64,000 nucleotides of DNA from Dehalococcoides mccartyi (GTDB lineage: Bacteria > Chloroflexota > Dehalococcoidia > Dehalococcoidales > Dehalococcoidaceae), in assembly GCF_001889305.1 (NCBI RefSeq), contig NZ_CP013074.1:744001-808000 (forward strand), read 5' to 3'. The position numbers were made by a program, and so were the translations under genes. Below the pieces are notes generated by a model. That model was given only the letters and a program-made list of their open reading frames with translations. It made no database searches and was not told the origin of the DNA. Shown here piece by piece: positions 48,865 to 58,921 of this stretch (the stretch's first letter is position 1; each line of letters starts with the position of its first letter).

Positions 48865-49451
48865 ATATTCACCATATTAAAAATATTAAAAACGGTGACT
48901 ATCACTGTACCAGCCAGCAATGCACCGGCTGTTACCTGCCCCATGGTATGTTCTTTCAGATAAACTCTGGCCCAAGCCATCATTGGTACCAGTAGCATGA
49001 AACCTAAAGCGCTATAGCCGTAAAGCATCAAGGCTATGCTGGAGAAAGCGCTGGCAAATGCGGTGTGAACGCTTATTTTCCAAAAGAAATTTACTATCAT
49101 AAAAAGCACACTGGAAACAAAACCGGCAAACAAAGCGGCAATAAGTTTATCCGGTGCGCCAATAAATATCAGTACAATCAGGGCGGCGCCCACCATTACC
49201 GAGCCTAAAACATATAAAATATGGCGCTGCTCACGTGGGTTTGAAAAAACCGACTGCAATTTGCCTTTTTTGACCATATTCAAAATAACCAGAAATATCG
49301 GCAGCATGCACAAAACTATAAATATAAATGACCACCTGATGGCTTCCCACAAGTTTTCGGTGGAGTCTTTAGCCAGCAGGAAAACGAACAGTATACTTAG
49401 TGTGAGCGGATTGAAAATATCGGAGATGTAGTTTGCCAGTTTGGTTTTCAA
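48861..49451 (-). CDS. PAP2-like membrane phosphatase
   Basis: 196 residues, six hydrophobic segments. KISVHTAFASAF and RVYLKEHTMGQVTAG are the second and third parts of the acid phosphatase signature (SxHxA, R...H...QV.AG). Likely lipid phosphatase. Converges with the oxidoreductase, overlapping its end by four bases. Confidence 0.75.
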   Translation of the reverse strand: MKTKLANYISDIFNPLTLSILFVFLLAKDSTENLWEAIRWSFIFIVLCMLPIFLVILNMVKKGKLQSVFSNPREQRHILYVLGSVMVGAALIVLIFIGAPDKLIAALFAGFVSSVLFMIVNFFWKISVHTAFASAFSSIALMLYGYSALGFMLLVPMMAWARVYLKEHTMGQVTAGALLAGTVIVTVFNIFNMVNI

Positions 49452-49669
49452 GTCACCTTCCCAGTATATAAAACCTTCATTCCCATATTAGCATAAACTG
49501 TTATCCAGCACTAATAAGTTTCGGATATGTTTCCCTCACTCTTGCGGCAGTGCGTATATTGCGGGTATTATGAATGGTATTTATATCTAAGAAATCAGGC
49601 AGTATCAAGCTTTAGGTACTTGGCAGTGAAGACTTTTAAATCCTGCCGTTAACTAGAAAGGGATACATT

Positions 49670-50416
49670 ATGACTGAAACTGCTATCAGCTTGCGGGATA
49701 TTTCTTTCAATTATAAACACATCAAAGCTTTGGATGGTTTGAGTTTGGAGATTCCCTGCGGTATAAGCTTCGGGATAATGGGGCCTAACGGGGCAGGCAA
49801 AACCACTCTTATTCGGATAATGGTGGGGCTTCTCCGCCAAAAAAGCGGATATCTTGCCATACTGGGCAAAGAGTTCAGCCGCCAGCTGGAATATCAGCTG
49901 GGGTACATGCCCCAGATACATTCCCTGTATACCGAACTGACAGTCAGCCAGAATATAGACTTTTTTGCCTGTATCTACGGGCTACGGGATAAAACACTGC
50001 GTAAAGCCCGTATAGAAGAAGTAATCAGGCTGGTAGACCTCTGGGATAGACGGAACGATGCTGTGATGAACCTTTCCGGTGGCATGAAACAGAGGGTAAG
50101 TCTGGCTTGTGCCATTGTCCATAATCCTCCGGTAATATTTCTGGATGAACCTACCGTGGGGCTTGACCCTGAACTGCGCTGCCGTTTTTGGGAGTATTTT
50201 AAAAATTTAAACCAAAAAGGTGTGACTATTATAATTTCCAGCCATACTCTTGATGATGCCGCCCACTGTGACCGTCTGGCGTTTCTGCGTGAAGGCAAAG
50301 TAATTGCCGAAGGTACTCCGCCAGAATTAAAGGCGGCTACGGGTAAAGCTGATGCCAGTCTGGAAGATGCCTTTTTGTATTCCATCCGCACAGGAGGTGC
50401 TCTCAGCCATGAATAA
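49670..50416 (+). CDS. ABC transporter ATP-binding protein
   Basis: 248 residues: MGPNGAGKTT Walker A, NLSGGMKQRVSLA signature, VIFLDEPTVGLDPE Walker B, SHTLDDAAHCD switch. DrrA/CcmA-type exporter ATPase. Overlaps the permease gene, so the two make one exporter. Confidence 0.9.
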   Translation: MTETAISLRDISFNYKHIKALDGLSLEIPCGISFGIMGPNGAGKTTLIRIMVGLLRQKSGYLAILGKEFSRQLEYQLGYMPQIHSLYTELTVSQNIDFFACIYGLRDKTLRKARIEEVIRLVDLWDRRNDAVMNLSGGMKQRVSLACAIVHNPPVIFLDEPTVGLDPELRCRFWEYFKNLNQKGVTIIISSHTLDDAAHCDRLAFLREGKVIAEGTPPELKAATGKADASLEDAFLYSIRTGGALSHE

Positions 50417-51134
50417 TATACTGGCTATTGCCCAGAGGCTTATCCGCCAGTTGCTCCATGACCGGCGGACTATGGCGCTGATAATAGTAGTTCCGGTGGT
50501 GGTTATGGGGCTTATAGGTATCAGCTTCCCTGATGCAACAGTGCTTGATTATATTGCCCCGGCCATGCTGGCCACTTTAGCCCTGTTTTTCAGCTTCCTG
50601 CTGACCGGCATTTCATTCCTTAGGGAGACATCTCAGGGTACTATGGAAAGGCTTATGGCTGCACCTGTTTCCCGTCTGGACATAGTTGCCGGTTATCTTT
50701 TGGGTTTTTTCGTGTTTGCCTTGCTCCAGACACTTATCATTGTTCTTTTCACCATCTACGTGCTGGGAGTCAACTTTCAGGGTGAACTCTGGCAGATTCT
50801 GCTCTTTCAGGTGTTTATTATTACCGGGGCGGTTACCCTGGGCATTTTCACCAGCAGTTTTGCCAAAAATGAATTTCAAATGGTTCAGTTTATCCCTCTT
50901 ATTATTGTTCCCCAGGTGTTTTTGTGCGGTGTCATCTGGCCTGTTTCCCAGATGCCGGAGTGGCTTCAGTATCTGTCAAATATATTGCCGCTGACTTATG
51001 GTGTGGATGGCATGCGTGAAATAATGCTTCAGGGTAAAAATCTGACTGAATTAGGGTTTCAGTGTGGCGTTTTGATACTGTTTGCGGTTATTACTACTGT
51101 TTTGGCAACACTTACCGTACCCAAACGCCGCTAA
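50409..51134 (+). CDS. ABC-2 type permease
   Basis: 241 residues, ATG 50409 overlapping the ATPase end after AGGAGG. Six hydrophobic segments; FLRETSQGTMERLMAAPVSR and LPLTYGVDGMREIMLQG are ABC-2 signatures. Exports an unknown substrate with the ATPase upstream. Confidence 0.88.
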   Translation: MNNILAIAQRLIRQLLHDRRTMALIIVVPVVVMGLIGISFPDATVLDYIAPAMLATLALFFSFLLTGISFLRETSQGTMERLMAAPVSRLDIVAGYLLGFFVFALLQTLIIVLFTIYVLGVNFQGELWQILLFQVFIITGAVTLGIFTSSFAKNEFQMVQFIPLIIVPQVFLCGVIWPVSQMPEWLQYLSNILPLTYGVDGMREIMLQGKNLTELGFQCGVLILFAVITTVLATLTVPKRR

Positions 51135-51233
51135 AGCAAAACAGGCAGGCAAATTCTTGCTCTGCAAATTGCATATCCGCCGCTTTACTGGTAACATTTA
51201 ATATGTACTTAGCATAGATACAGGGGTATTTAA

Positions 51234-51989
51234 ATGGATTCAGAAATTCTGCTTGAGGTTAAGGATCTCCATGTTGAGGTAGATGGTCGTGAAATACTCC
51301 ACGGAGTTGACCTGATACTACCCGCAGGAGAGACCCATGTTATCTTTGGGCCTAACGGCAGCGGTAAAACCACCCTGCTGATGACACTCATGGGTTTTCC
51401 CCGTTACAAAATAACTAAAGGACAGCTCATATTTAACGGCAAAGATATTACCCATGTTCCGCTTGATGAGCGTGCCCGTTTGGGCATTGGCATCAGTTTT
51501 CAGCGTCCGCCGGTGGTACGCGGGGTAAAACTGAGGGAAATGGTTCGAAGTTCTCTTCGTACTAAAGAGGATTCAGGCGTAATTGACGAGCTTGCCAAAA
51601 AAGCAAACATGATAAATTTTCTGGAGAGAGATGTAAACCACGGTTTTTCCGGCGGTGAAATCAAACGTTCCGAGTTGCTACAGCTACTGGCGCAGGGTCC
51701 AGATATGGTGTTGCTTGATGAACCGGAATCAGGGGTTGATTTGGAAAATATCGCCCTTATCGGCAGCCTTATAAACGATTTGTTAGAGAAAAAGCACCCT
51801 ATCCGCGAACGCAAACGCGGTGGTTTGGTAATAACCCATACCGGGCATATTTTGGATTATGTAAACGCCCGTACCGGTTATGTGCTCTGTCACGGGCGCA
51901 TAAATTGCACCGGGGATCCGCGGGATATGCTTGAAACCATCAAGCAGAACGGTTATCAGGAGTGTGTAGAATGTCCCCGAAAGATCTAA
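51234..51989 (+). CDS. sufC: SufC-like ABC ATPase for Fe-S assembly
   Basis: 251 residues. FGPNGSGKTT, a Q-loop GIGISFQRPP, signature NHGFSGGEIKRSELLQLL and DMVLLDEPESGVDLENIA, characteristic of SufC (the D-loop with ESGVD). Provides energy to the SufB-type scaffold encoded by the overlapping next gene. The two-gene SufCB layout is of the minimal archaeal/anaerobe type. Confidence 0.88.
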   Translation: MDSEILLEVKDLHVEVDGREILHGVDLILPAGETHVIFGPNGSGKTTLLMTLMGFPRYKITKGQLIFNGKDITHVPLDERARLGIGISFQRPPVVRGVKLREMVRSSLRTKEDSGVIDELAKKANMINFLERDVNHGFSGGEIKRSELLQLLAQGPDMVLLDEPESGVDLENIALIGSLINDLLEKKHPIRERKRGGLVITHTGHILDYVNARTGYVLCHGRINCTGDPRDMLETIKQNGYQECVECPRKI

Positions 51990-53206
51990 GGCCTAATCTG
52001 GCTGATAAAGCCGGTGCTGCTATAAATAAAAAGCCCGCTATTGGTGATGATATACTTCTGGAAAAATTCACCGATAATACGGAAGCTCATAAATATGTAA
52101 GCAAGCCATCTGAGCTTGCCGCTGAAGATAAAGCCCGCATGCTTGAGTCAGGTGTAGTACTGGATGACCTGAAAGAACGGAGCGGAACATATATCCAGAT
52201 GGATAACCGCCCGGTTCATTTTTCAGCTCAGCAAGATGGCATAGAGATTATGTCAACCAGTGAAGCCGCTCTGAAGTATGATTGGTTGAAAGATTACTGG
52301 TGGAAAGCGGTATCTGTAGATGCAGATAAATATACTGCTCACGTTGAGCTTAATAAGGCGGATGGCTATTTTATACGGGCACTTCCCGGCGTAAAAACTG
52401 AATTCCCCGTACAATCCTGTATGTATATGGCAAAAAACCAGTCCATCCAGAATGTCCACAATATTATCATTGCCGAAGAAGGTTCCGAGCTGCATATTAT
52501 TACCGGTTGTACTTCCGCTCACCGCACTGAGACCGGTCTGCATCTGGGTGTGACCGAGTTTTTTATAAAAAAGGGCGCTAAAGTAACCTTTACCATGATA
52601 CATACCTGGTCACCGGATATAGCAGTTCGCCCGCGTACCGGTGCTATAGTGGAAGAAAACGGCGTTTTTCTGAGCAACTACGTTATCATGAAGACTGTTA
52701 AAAACCTGCAGTCATATCCGGTAGCTTACCTGAATGGCGAAAATGCAGTTGCCCGCTTTAATAGTGTTATGGTTTGCCCACCCGGCTCTAAAATGGATGT
52801 CGGTTCGCGGGTTTTCCTGAATGCCAAGCATACCCGGACCGAGCTTATTACCCGTGCCCTCACCACCGGCGGAGAAATCATTTCCCGCGGGTATATTGAA
52901 GGGAAAGTGCCGGATTGCAAGGGACACCTGGAATGCCGCGGCCTTATTTTGGGTGACAATGGCATTATTTATGCTATACCTGAGCTGATGGGAAAGGTGT
53001 CCGGGGTGGATTTATCCCATGAAGCGGCGGTTGGTAAGATAGCCGAAGAAGAAGTCGAGTACTTGATGGCCAGGGGCTTGAACAAAGATGAAGCTACAGC
53101 TGCTATCGTACGCGGCTTTTTAAATGTAGATGTAGAGGGTTTGCCTCCCCTGCTCAAGGAAGAAATGGACAAAGCTATTAAACTGGGCGACCAGGAAGGC
53201 ATGTAA
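51971..53206 (+). CDS. sufB: SufB/SufD-like Fe-S scaffold protein
   Basis: 411 residues, ATG 51971 inside the end of sufC. Right-handed beta-helix type: HIITGCTSAHRTETGLHLGV, GYIEGKVPDCKGHLECRGLI, LSHEAAVGKIAEEEVEYLMA near the end are SufB/D signatures. Assembles Fe-S clusters for the many anaerobic enzymes. One SufB-type subunit only, which suggests a homodimer. Confidence 0.85.
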   Translation: MSPKDLRPNLADKAGAAINKKPAIGDDILLEKFTDNTEAHKYVSKPSELAAEDKARMLESGVVLDDLKERSGTYIQMDNRPVHFSAQQDGIEIMSTSEAALKYDWLKDYWWKAVSVDADKYTAHVELNKADGYFIRALPGVKTEFPVQSCMYMAKNQSIQNVHNIIIAEEGSELHIITGCTSAHRTETGLHLGVTEFFIKKGAKVTFTMIHTWSPDIAVRPRTGAIVEENGVFLSNYVIMKTVKNLQSYPVAYLNGENAVARFNSVMVCPPGSKMDVGSRVFLNAKHTRTELITRALTTGGEIISRGYIEGKVPDCKGHLECRGLILGDNGIIYAIPELMGKVSGVDLSHEAAVGKIAEEEVEYLMARGLNKDEATAAIVRGFLNVDVEGLPPLLKEEMDKAIKLGDQEGM

Positions 53207-53233
53207 GAATAAAATTACATTTGTGACAGATTT

Positions 53234-53257
53234 AAGCCCTCTGGAAACAGAGGGCTT
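53234..53257. terminator. bidirectional hairpin between convergent genes
   Basis: AAGCCCTCTG (53234-53243), loop GAAA, CAGAGGGCTT (53248-53257). Weak T runs on both sides; lies between convergent sufB and ABC ATPase genes. Confidence 0.6.
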
Positions 53258-53273
53258 ATTAGTATAATTGGTG

Positions 53274-54065
53274 TTAATACAGATAATAAAAGCTGTCTTT
53301 ATTCAGCAAATTCACTTCAAATCCGAAAAGTTCTGAAAAATTGGCCTCAGTCATTATTTCGGTTTTTACTCCATCCCGAAAAATACTGCCATCTTTCAGC
53401 ATAACTACTCTGTTTATTTCCGGTATTATATCGGTAAGGTTATGGGTCACCAGTATTATCTGGGTATCCATATTTGAAATTTTGCTGAGTAGCATACGCA
53501 ACTGGTGGGCAGATTTCATATCAAGGTTGGTAGTTGGTTCGTCCAGGAGCAGGCTTTGGGGGTTATTTACCAGTGCTCTGGCAATAACTACTCTTCGGGC
53601 TTCCCCGCTGGAAATTTCATCTGTCAGTCTTTTGGCTAGATGGTCTATTTCCAGCATATGCATTATATCTTTGGCATAAGTTTCCATCTGCGGGCTGACC
53701 AGATTTGCATCATGAAGATAAGATGAACCAAAATAACCGCTTAACACCGCTTCTTTGCAGGTCTGGCTGATATCTTGGCTTAAAATTTCGGCGGATACTA
53801 TTCCCAACTGGCTTCGCAGCGAAAACACATCCCAGTTCTCCTGCCCGAGTATACGCAGGCTTGAACCATGTGGGTCAAATATCGGGTACAGTTCGCGGGT
53901 TATGGTCTTAATCAGACTGGATTTACCCGCCCCATTCGGGCCGAGTATTGCCAGATTCTGCCCTCTATTGATAACCATGTTTATGTTTTTCAGGCACAGG
54001 CGCTCACCGCGCATAAGGCTGATATTTTTAAACTCTATAAGAGGGGGCAAATCCCTTTTGGTCAT
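53274..54065 (-). CDS. ABC ATPase (molybdate/ModF-like or regulatory)
   Basis: 263 residues from the ATG at 54063-54065 (in-frame start at 54083 also possible). Walker A GPNGAGKSS, SSGEARRVVIARAL signature, LLLDEPTTNLD Walker B, THNLTDIIPE. No permease is beside it. The short signature and the DMKSAHQLRMLLSKIS pattern resemble single-domain ATPases that act without a dedicated permease. Substrate unknown. Confidence 0.75.
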   Translation of the reverse strand: MTKRDLPPLIEFKNISLMRGERLCLKNINMVINRGQNLAILGPNGAGKSSLIKTITRELYPIFDPHGSSLRILGQENWDVFSLRSQLGIVSAEILSQDISQTCKEAVLSGYFGSSYLHDANLVSPQMETYAKDIMHMLEIDHLAKRLTDEISSGEARRVVIARALVNNPQSLLLDEPTTNLDMKSAHQLRMLLSKISNMDTQIILVTHNLTDIIPEINRVVMLKDGSIFRDGVKTEIMTEANFSELFGFEVNLLNKDSFYYLY

Positions 54066-54152
54066 AATAATATCCTTTTGCATTACCTGTTAATATCCGG
54101 AAATAGAAAAGCGGTCAATATCCTGCATGACCGCTTGGGAAACGTGATAAAG

Positions 54153-54225
54153 TGAGCCGAGGAGGACTCGAACCTCCAACCAATTGATTAAGAGTCAATT
54201 GCTCTGCCAATTGAGCTATCGGCCC
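54153..54225 (-). tRNA. tRNA-Lys (CTT)
   Basis: Minus strand: acceptor GGGCCGA/TCGGCTC (one G-T pair), anticodon loop CTCTTAA giving CTT, T-arm GGAGGTTCGAGTCCTCC; discriminator A at 54153. CCA not encoded. Confidence 0.93.
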
Positions 54226-54339
54226 ACGTTTAAAGCATCCATATTTTAACACTATAGGCAGTTTGTGACAAATAACTGCTGGCTGTTTTTGAAAAGAACG
54301 TTCAGCATTATAGTACAAATAAGCTGAAATGCCAAATGC

Positions 54340-54993
54340 CTAAACGCCGTTCATGCCGGCGGCGGTTTTGGCTATATCCCATGCATAATCATATATATGC
54401 ATACCCTTGCTCATGGCGATAATCTCACCGTCCTCCACCCCTATTTCGGCAGCCATGTATTCCTTCAGCATCTGGATAGCGGCCAGATTAGACGGGAAAC
54501 CTGCCCATAAATCCCACGAGCGGAAATATATAATAAAATGGAGTTTCCCATAACGCACTCTGGTATCTATACTGCGGAGGCAGGGAGGGTCTTCCAAATC
54601 CAGTGTTTCGGGGTTGCCTACAGTCATAAATGCCTGATTAGTATTGAAGCCTGTTTCCTTGTACATTTTGATGACTTTGGCAATCTGGGCTTCAAGATAC
54701 TGGCCATAGGTATATTGCTCACCTTCCGCCCGGTGGGCAGTCATAAGATACGGCAGGTAGTTATCTATGTATTCCATAGTGGAGGGTGCAGGTACACCGG
54801 GCGGAACATCAGGTATAAGGGGGCGGTTACCGGGGTTTTTAATATGGACAGTTATCATATCCAGTTCTTTGCGTTTTTGTCCTGAATAACTGCCACGTTC
54901 AATAGTGTACTCATAACCGTCTGTAAGTACCTGCCTCAGGCACAAAAACCATGCTTCAGAGAGATCTCTGGCTTCCACTGAGGTAATTTTCAT
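54340..54993 (-). CDS. thyA: thymidylate synthase, archaeal type
   Basis: 217 residues. EDPPCLRSIDTRVRYG carries the catalytic Cys region; YFRSWDLWAGFPSNLAAIQM matches the RSWDxxxGxPxN dUMP-binding motif; GMHIYDY follows. Shorter than bacterial ThyA (about 264), as in methanogen-type enzymes. Makes dTMP. Next to two conserved unknown genes on the same strand. Confidence 0.82.
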   Translation of the reverse strand: MKITSVEARDLSEAWFLCLRQVLTDGYEYTIERGSYSGQKRKELDMITVHIKNPGNRPLIPDVPPGVPAPSTMEYIDNYLPYLMTAHRAEGEQYTYGQYLEAQIAKVIKMYKETGFNTNQAFMTVGNPETLDLEDPPCLRSIDTRVRYGKLHFIIYFRSWDLWAGFPSNLAAIQMLKEYMAAEIGVEDGEIIAMSKGMHIYDYAWDIAKTAAGMNGV

Positions 54994-55004
54994 CAGTCTT
55001 CCCC

Positions 55005-55709
55005 TTATTTTTTCTTAAACAGGGCAAAAAAACGATCCTGATATTCGTTAAAAAGCTCCCAACGTTCCAATTCATCTTTCAATTCTTTCGGGTCAGCTTC
55101 ATCACGAAGTGTTTTAGAAAACAGTTCTTCAATATAAAAACGGGCATCACTGGGTACACCATCAGTACCTATTCCCAGCCGTCCCTGGCTGCCCAAATCT
55201 GACAGATTGCCTTGCAGCGAATGACGGGTAAGATCGTAGATGAATTTTAACAGAGATACATCCCAAAGGGTATCTTCCCCTTGGATTATGGTGGTTAGTT
55301 TGGTTTTATCTTTATCCAGTTGTTGGCTTATATTCTGAGCTACGGTGTGCAATTCCCCCGGTACAATATTCAGCCCCTTGGATTCATTTTTATAGGCATA
55401 CATTAGCCCGGGTGCCTGAGAGCCATAACGGTCAACCAGCAGGCTGAAATAGCGTTTGGCTTCGTCAGAGAAGCCTTCAAGTCGGGTCAGGTAATACGGG
55501 GTGACTATCCGCGGCTGCTGAACTATCACTTTCCCTTCTCTAATTACCGTTTCCATCTGTGAAGACGTGTCGTCTTCTGCAACAGGATAAGACGGCGTAG
55601 TCAGCAGATAATAATCTATATTGGTAATACCGAATGTTGCCAGCCGCTGTTTTGGCGGCCGGAGTATCCGTGTATTTGCCACAGCTTTAAAAATCAGAGA
55701 ATCATCCAC
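55005..55709 (-). CDS. conserved hypothetical protein
   Basis: 234 residues, no membrane segment. MDDSLIFKAVANTRILRPPK, then YYLLTTPSYP and a long helical C terminus. In one run with thyA (11 bases) and the next gene (12 bases), so probably co-transcribed. Not assigned to a family. Confidence 0.6.
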   Translation of the reverse strand: MDDSLIFKAVANTRILRPPKQRLATFGITNIDYYLLTTPSYPVAEDDTSSQMETVIREGKVIVQQPRIVTPYYLTRLEGFSDEAKRYFSLLVDRYGSQAPGLMYAYKNESKGLNIVPGELHTVAQNISQQLDKDKTKLTTIIQGEDTLWDVSLLKFIYDLTRHSLQGNLSDLGSQGRLGIGTDGVPSDARFYIEELFSKTLRDEADPKELKDELERWELFNEYQDRFFALFKKK

Positions 55710-55721
55710 CCTAATAAACCC

Positions 55722-56318
55722 CTACTTTATCTGTGAAAGTGCTTGTTTCATTTGAGCCAGAGATTCTATATACCTTGCCTCAAATTCATTTTTCCGTTTC
55801 CGCCATTCTTCCTGAAAACGGGGGTGCTTCTCTATGTCATTTGACAGACCCGGAGGCATTTCCATCCCCTGTTGCATAGCCTTTTGCAGGTATTGTGAAT
55901 ATTGCTGCTTTAGTTGGTCATAAGCGCTGCGGCGCTGTTTTTCACCCTGGTCAGTATAATGTGCCATGATTTGTTTTATCTGGCTGATAATTGTTTCTGC
56001 GTTTGCCTGATCTTCCTTGATGCCCTTTATACCTTCCATTGCCTTGCTAGCGGTATTGGCCGCGGCTTCATTTTCAGGCAGAGTAATGAGGGGCAAAAGA
56101 TGGTTTTCTATGCCTTTTCCCACATACTCACGTGGTTTCCCTTGGTATTGTTGAAGTTCATCTTTGAGGTTAATATTCCCTTTTAGATAGGCGGTGGCCA
56201 GCTTTTCCCCGGCAGGCAGGTACTTCCAACGGGCTTTCTCATCCTCGGTAACTTCTTCAATATCCTTAAGCTTTTCCATGGCGATTTCAAAAGCAGACTT
56301 AATTTCGCCCATATTCAC
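55722..56318 (-). CDS. conserved hypothetical protein, helical
   Basis: 198 residues. Almost all helix, Gln/Lys/Glu-rich coiled coil: SAFEIAMEKLKDIEEVTEDE, QIKQIMAHYTDQGEKQRRSA. First gene of the leftward unit with the preceding gene and thyA. Function unknown. Confidence 0.6.
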   Translation of the reverse strand: MNMGEIKSAFEIAMEKLKDIEEVTEDEKARWKYLPAGEKLATAYLKGNINLKDELQQYQGKPREYVGKGIENHLLPLITLPENEAAANTASKAMEGIKGIKEDQANAETIISQIKQIMAHYTDQGEKQRRSAYDQLKQQYSQYLQKAMQQGMEMPPGLSNDIEKHPRFQEEWRKRKNEFEARYIESLAQMKQALSQIK

Positions 56319-56414
56319 TCCGATTTCATTTATTCGCCTCTATTATACTAAATGACGGTTAAAGCTGAAAGAAATTTACGCTCACAAATGGCTAAAATGT
56401 TATAATAAATAGCG

Positions 56415-56831
56415 ATGTTTTCCGGATACAAGCTGATTCAGCATACTGCCGATACGGGCATTCTCGCTCAAGGGGCAAATTTGAGTGATGCCTTCGCGTT
56501 TATGGCCAGTGGCCTTTTCAATCTTATTACAGATACCTCTACCCTGAAACAGGATAAAACTGTATCAATAAGCTTTGATGCTGACAATTATGAAAATCTG
56601 CTGGTTAAGTGGCTGAATGAACTTATATATATATTTGACACTCAAAGATTGGTGTTTTGCCGTTTTGAAGTAGCGGTGAGTTCTGCTTTTAAGCTTACCG
56701 CTATCTGTTTTGGTCAGAAAGTTACTGCGGATATCCCTTTACATCATTATGTAAAGGGCGCTACTTATCACTTGCTTAAAGTTAAAAAGATTACCGGAGG
56801 GTACAAGCTTCAAGTGTTATTGGATATCTAG
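56415..56831 (+). CDS. archease
   Basis: 138 residues. LIQHTADTGILAQGANLSDA, a conserved archease opening, and LVKWLNELIYIFDTQR; ending GYKLQVLLDI. Archease activates RtcB. RtcB follows nine bases downstream, the known pairing. Confidence 0.85.
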   Translation: MFSGYKLIQHTADTGILAQGANLSDAFAFMASGLFNLITDTSTLKQDKTVSISFDADNYENLLVKWLNELIYIFDTQRLVFCRFEVAVSSAFKLTAICFGQKVTADIPLHHYVKGATYHLLKVKKITGGYKLQVLLDI

Positions 56832-56840
56832 GAGGCAGTT

Positions 56841-58301
56841 ATGACCAGCCCGTGGCAGGGAATACTAAAAAAAATAGATGATTACCGTTGGGAAATTCCT
56901 CAAAACTACAAAGTAGGTATGAAAGTGCCCGGTCTGGTATATGCCAGTGAGCATATGCTTAACCAAATATGGGAGGAGCATGCTATAGAGCAGATTGCCA
57001 ATGTAGCTTTCTTGCCTGGCATTACCGGCAAGTCTATGGCGATGCCTGATATACACTGGGGGTATGGATTTCCTATTGGAGGGGTGGCTGCTACCCGAAT
57101 AAGTGATGGAGTAATCTCACCGGGTGGTGTAGGTTTTGATATAAACTGCGGAACCCGCCTTTTGAGGACGAACCTGTGCGTGGAAGAAGTGCAGCCAAAG
57201 ATAAACGAACTTTTAAATGGACTTTTTGACAAAATACCCTCCGGTGTGGGTACTGGCGGTAATATAAAACTAAGCCTGACCGATATTGATAATGTAATGA
57301 CCCGCGGTGGGAGCTGGGCTTTGGAAAAAGGTATGGGCGAAGCCGAAGATGTTAAACTGACGGAAGAATCCGGCAGCTTGTCCGGTGCGAACCCTGACGA
57401 AGTTTCCATTAAAGCCAAGACCAGAGGTTCTTCCCAGCTGGGTACACTGGGTTCAGGCAACCACTTTTTGGAAGTGCAGGTTGTAGATGAAATATTTGAC
57501 ACTGAAGTGGCAGATGTATTTGGAGTTCAGCAAACAGGGCAAGTGCTTTTTCTTATCCACACCGGTTCGCGGGGTTTGGGACATCAGGTATGCACTGATT
57601 ACGTACAGCTGTTAAACGAGATGTCTAAAAAGTATGGCATAAATTTACCTGACCGTCAGCTGGCCTGTGCCCCGTTAAAATCAGAAGATGGTCAGGATTA
57701 TCTGGCAGCGATGGCATGTGCCGCTAATTATGCTTGGGCTAACCGCCAGTGCATTACCCAGTGGGCACGTGAAGTATTTATGAAAATATTTGAAAAAGGC
57801 CCGCGTGATTTAGGTATGAGCCAGATATACGATGTAGCCCATAATATTGCCAAGATAGAGGAACATACGGTAGACGGTAAAATTCAAAATGTGTGTGTCC
57901 ATCGCAAAGGTGCTACCCGCTCTTTCCCTGCCGGGCGGCCTGAAATACCAGCTGTTTACCGAAAAGTAGGGCAGCCTGTTATAATACCCGGTGATATGGG
58001 GAGATACTCTTATGTAGCGGTAGGTACCGAGACTGCCATGCATGAAACATTCGGATCTACCTGCCATGGTGCCGGCAGGATACTAAGCCGGGGTGCAGCC
58101 AAAAAAACTGCGTCCGGTGCCCAGCTTATAGATACCCTTAAGACTCAGGGGATAAGTATAAGGGTAGGAGATATTGGCAGTTTGGTGGAAGAAGCATCCG
58201 AGGCCTACAAAGATGTGGCTGATGTGGTGGAAGTGACTCACAAAGCTGGTATTGCCCGGAACATATTTAAAACCAGACCGTTGGGAGTAATAAAAGGATA
58301 A
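56841..58301 (+). CDS. rtcB: RNA-splicing ligase RtcB
   Basis: 486 residues after AGGAGG. GVGFDINCGTRLL, GTLGSGNHFLEVQ, LIHTGSRGLGHQ and HGAGRILSR (with the guanylylated His region) are RtcB signatures. Joins 2',3'-cyclic phosphate RNA ends to 5'-OH ends using GTP and Mn; tRNA or RNA repair. Could counter the tRNA cleavage of an anticodon nuclease, although it is outside the element. Confidence 0.93.
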   Translation: MTSPWQGILKKIDDYRWEIPQNYKVGMKVPGLVYASEHMLNQIWEEHAIEQIANVAFLPGITGKSMAMPDIHWGYGFPIGGVAATRISDGVISPGGVGFDINCGTRLLRTNLCVEEVQPKINELLNGLFDKIPSGVGTGGNIKLSLTDIDNVMTRGGSWALEKGMGEAEDVKLTEESGSLSGANPDEVSIKAKTRGSSQLGTLGSGNHFLEVQVVDEIFDTEVADVFGVQQTGQVLFLIHTGSRGLGHQVCTDYVQLLNEMSKKYGINLPDRQLACAPLKSEDGQDYLAAMACAANYAWANRQCITQWAREVFMKIFEKGPRDLGMSQIYDVAHNIAKIEEHTVDGKIQNVCVHRKGATRSFPAGRPEIPAVYRKVGQPVIIPGDMGRYSYVAVGTETAMHETFGSTCHGAGRILSRGAAKKTASGAQLIDTLKTQGISIRVGDIGSLVEEASEAYKDVADVVEVTHKAGIARNIFKTRPLGVIKG

Positions 58302-58919
58302 ATGACTGATATTATAAAATTAGCCCTGCCCGCTGTGCGGGGGAAAATGACACTTGAAGAGGCTATAAACAAACGGCGTTCGGTAAGATCCTTTTCAAGC
58401 CGCGGGCTGACTATGGAGATGTTATCCCAATTATTATGGGCGTCAAACGGCATTACCGATATCGTAGATAAATTGCGTTCTACTCCCAGTGCCGGGGCAA
58501 TTTATCCGCTGGACCTTTATATCATCGTTGGGAACAAAGGAATAGAAGCTTTGGAAGCCGGTGTATACCGGTATAACCCTGAGCGGCACGGTATTCATCT
58601 GCAAGTGAATGGTGATTTCCGCAAGCAACTGGCAGAGGGGTGTTTTAAGCAGAATTTTGTGGCAGATGCACCCTTTTCACTGGTTATCTGTTATCGGCCG
58701 GAAGAGCTTATAAAAAGATATGGCACCTGTGCTGATAAGTATGCCTATTTTGAAGTGGGACATGTGGCTCAAAACTTTAGTTTGGAATGTGTGGCTTTGG
58801 GTTTAGGAAGTGTAGTAATAGGTGCTTTTGCCGAAGAAATTATATGCAAATCTATGAATCTAAGCGGGCACCCCAAACCCCTGTATATAATTGCGGCGGG
58901 TTTCCCCGCCGCCAAATAA
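58302..58919 (+). CDS. nitroreductase-family protein
   Basis: 205 residues, start one base after rtcB stop. INKRRSVRSFSSRGLTMEML, TPSAGAIYPLDLYIIVG, CVALGLGSVVIGAF: SagB-type/nitroreductase FMN fold. Ends with a poly-Gly/Pro stretch. Substrate unknown. Convergent with citramalate synthase. Confidence 0.8.
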   Translation: MTDIIKLALPAVRGKMTLEEAINKRRSVRSFSSRGLTMEMLSQLLWASNGITDIVDKLRSTPSAGAIYPLDLYIIVGNKGIEALEAGVYRYNPERHGIHLQVNGDFRKQLAEGCFKQNFVADAPFSLVICYRPEELIKRYGTCADKYAYFEVGHVAQNFSLECVALGLGSVVIGAFAEEIICKSMNLSGHPKPLYIIAAGFPAAK

Positions 58920-58921
58920 GT

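Noticed and set aside
56906-57502. 198-residue ORF antisense to rtcB
   Set aside because: rtcB motifs are unambiguous on the other strand.
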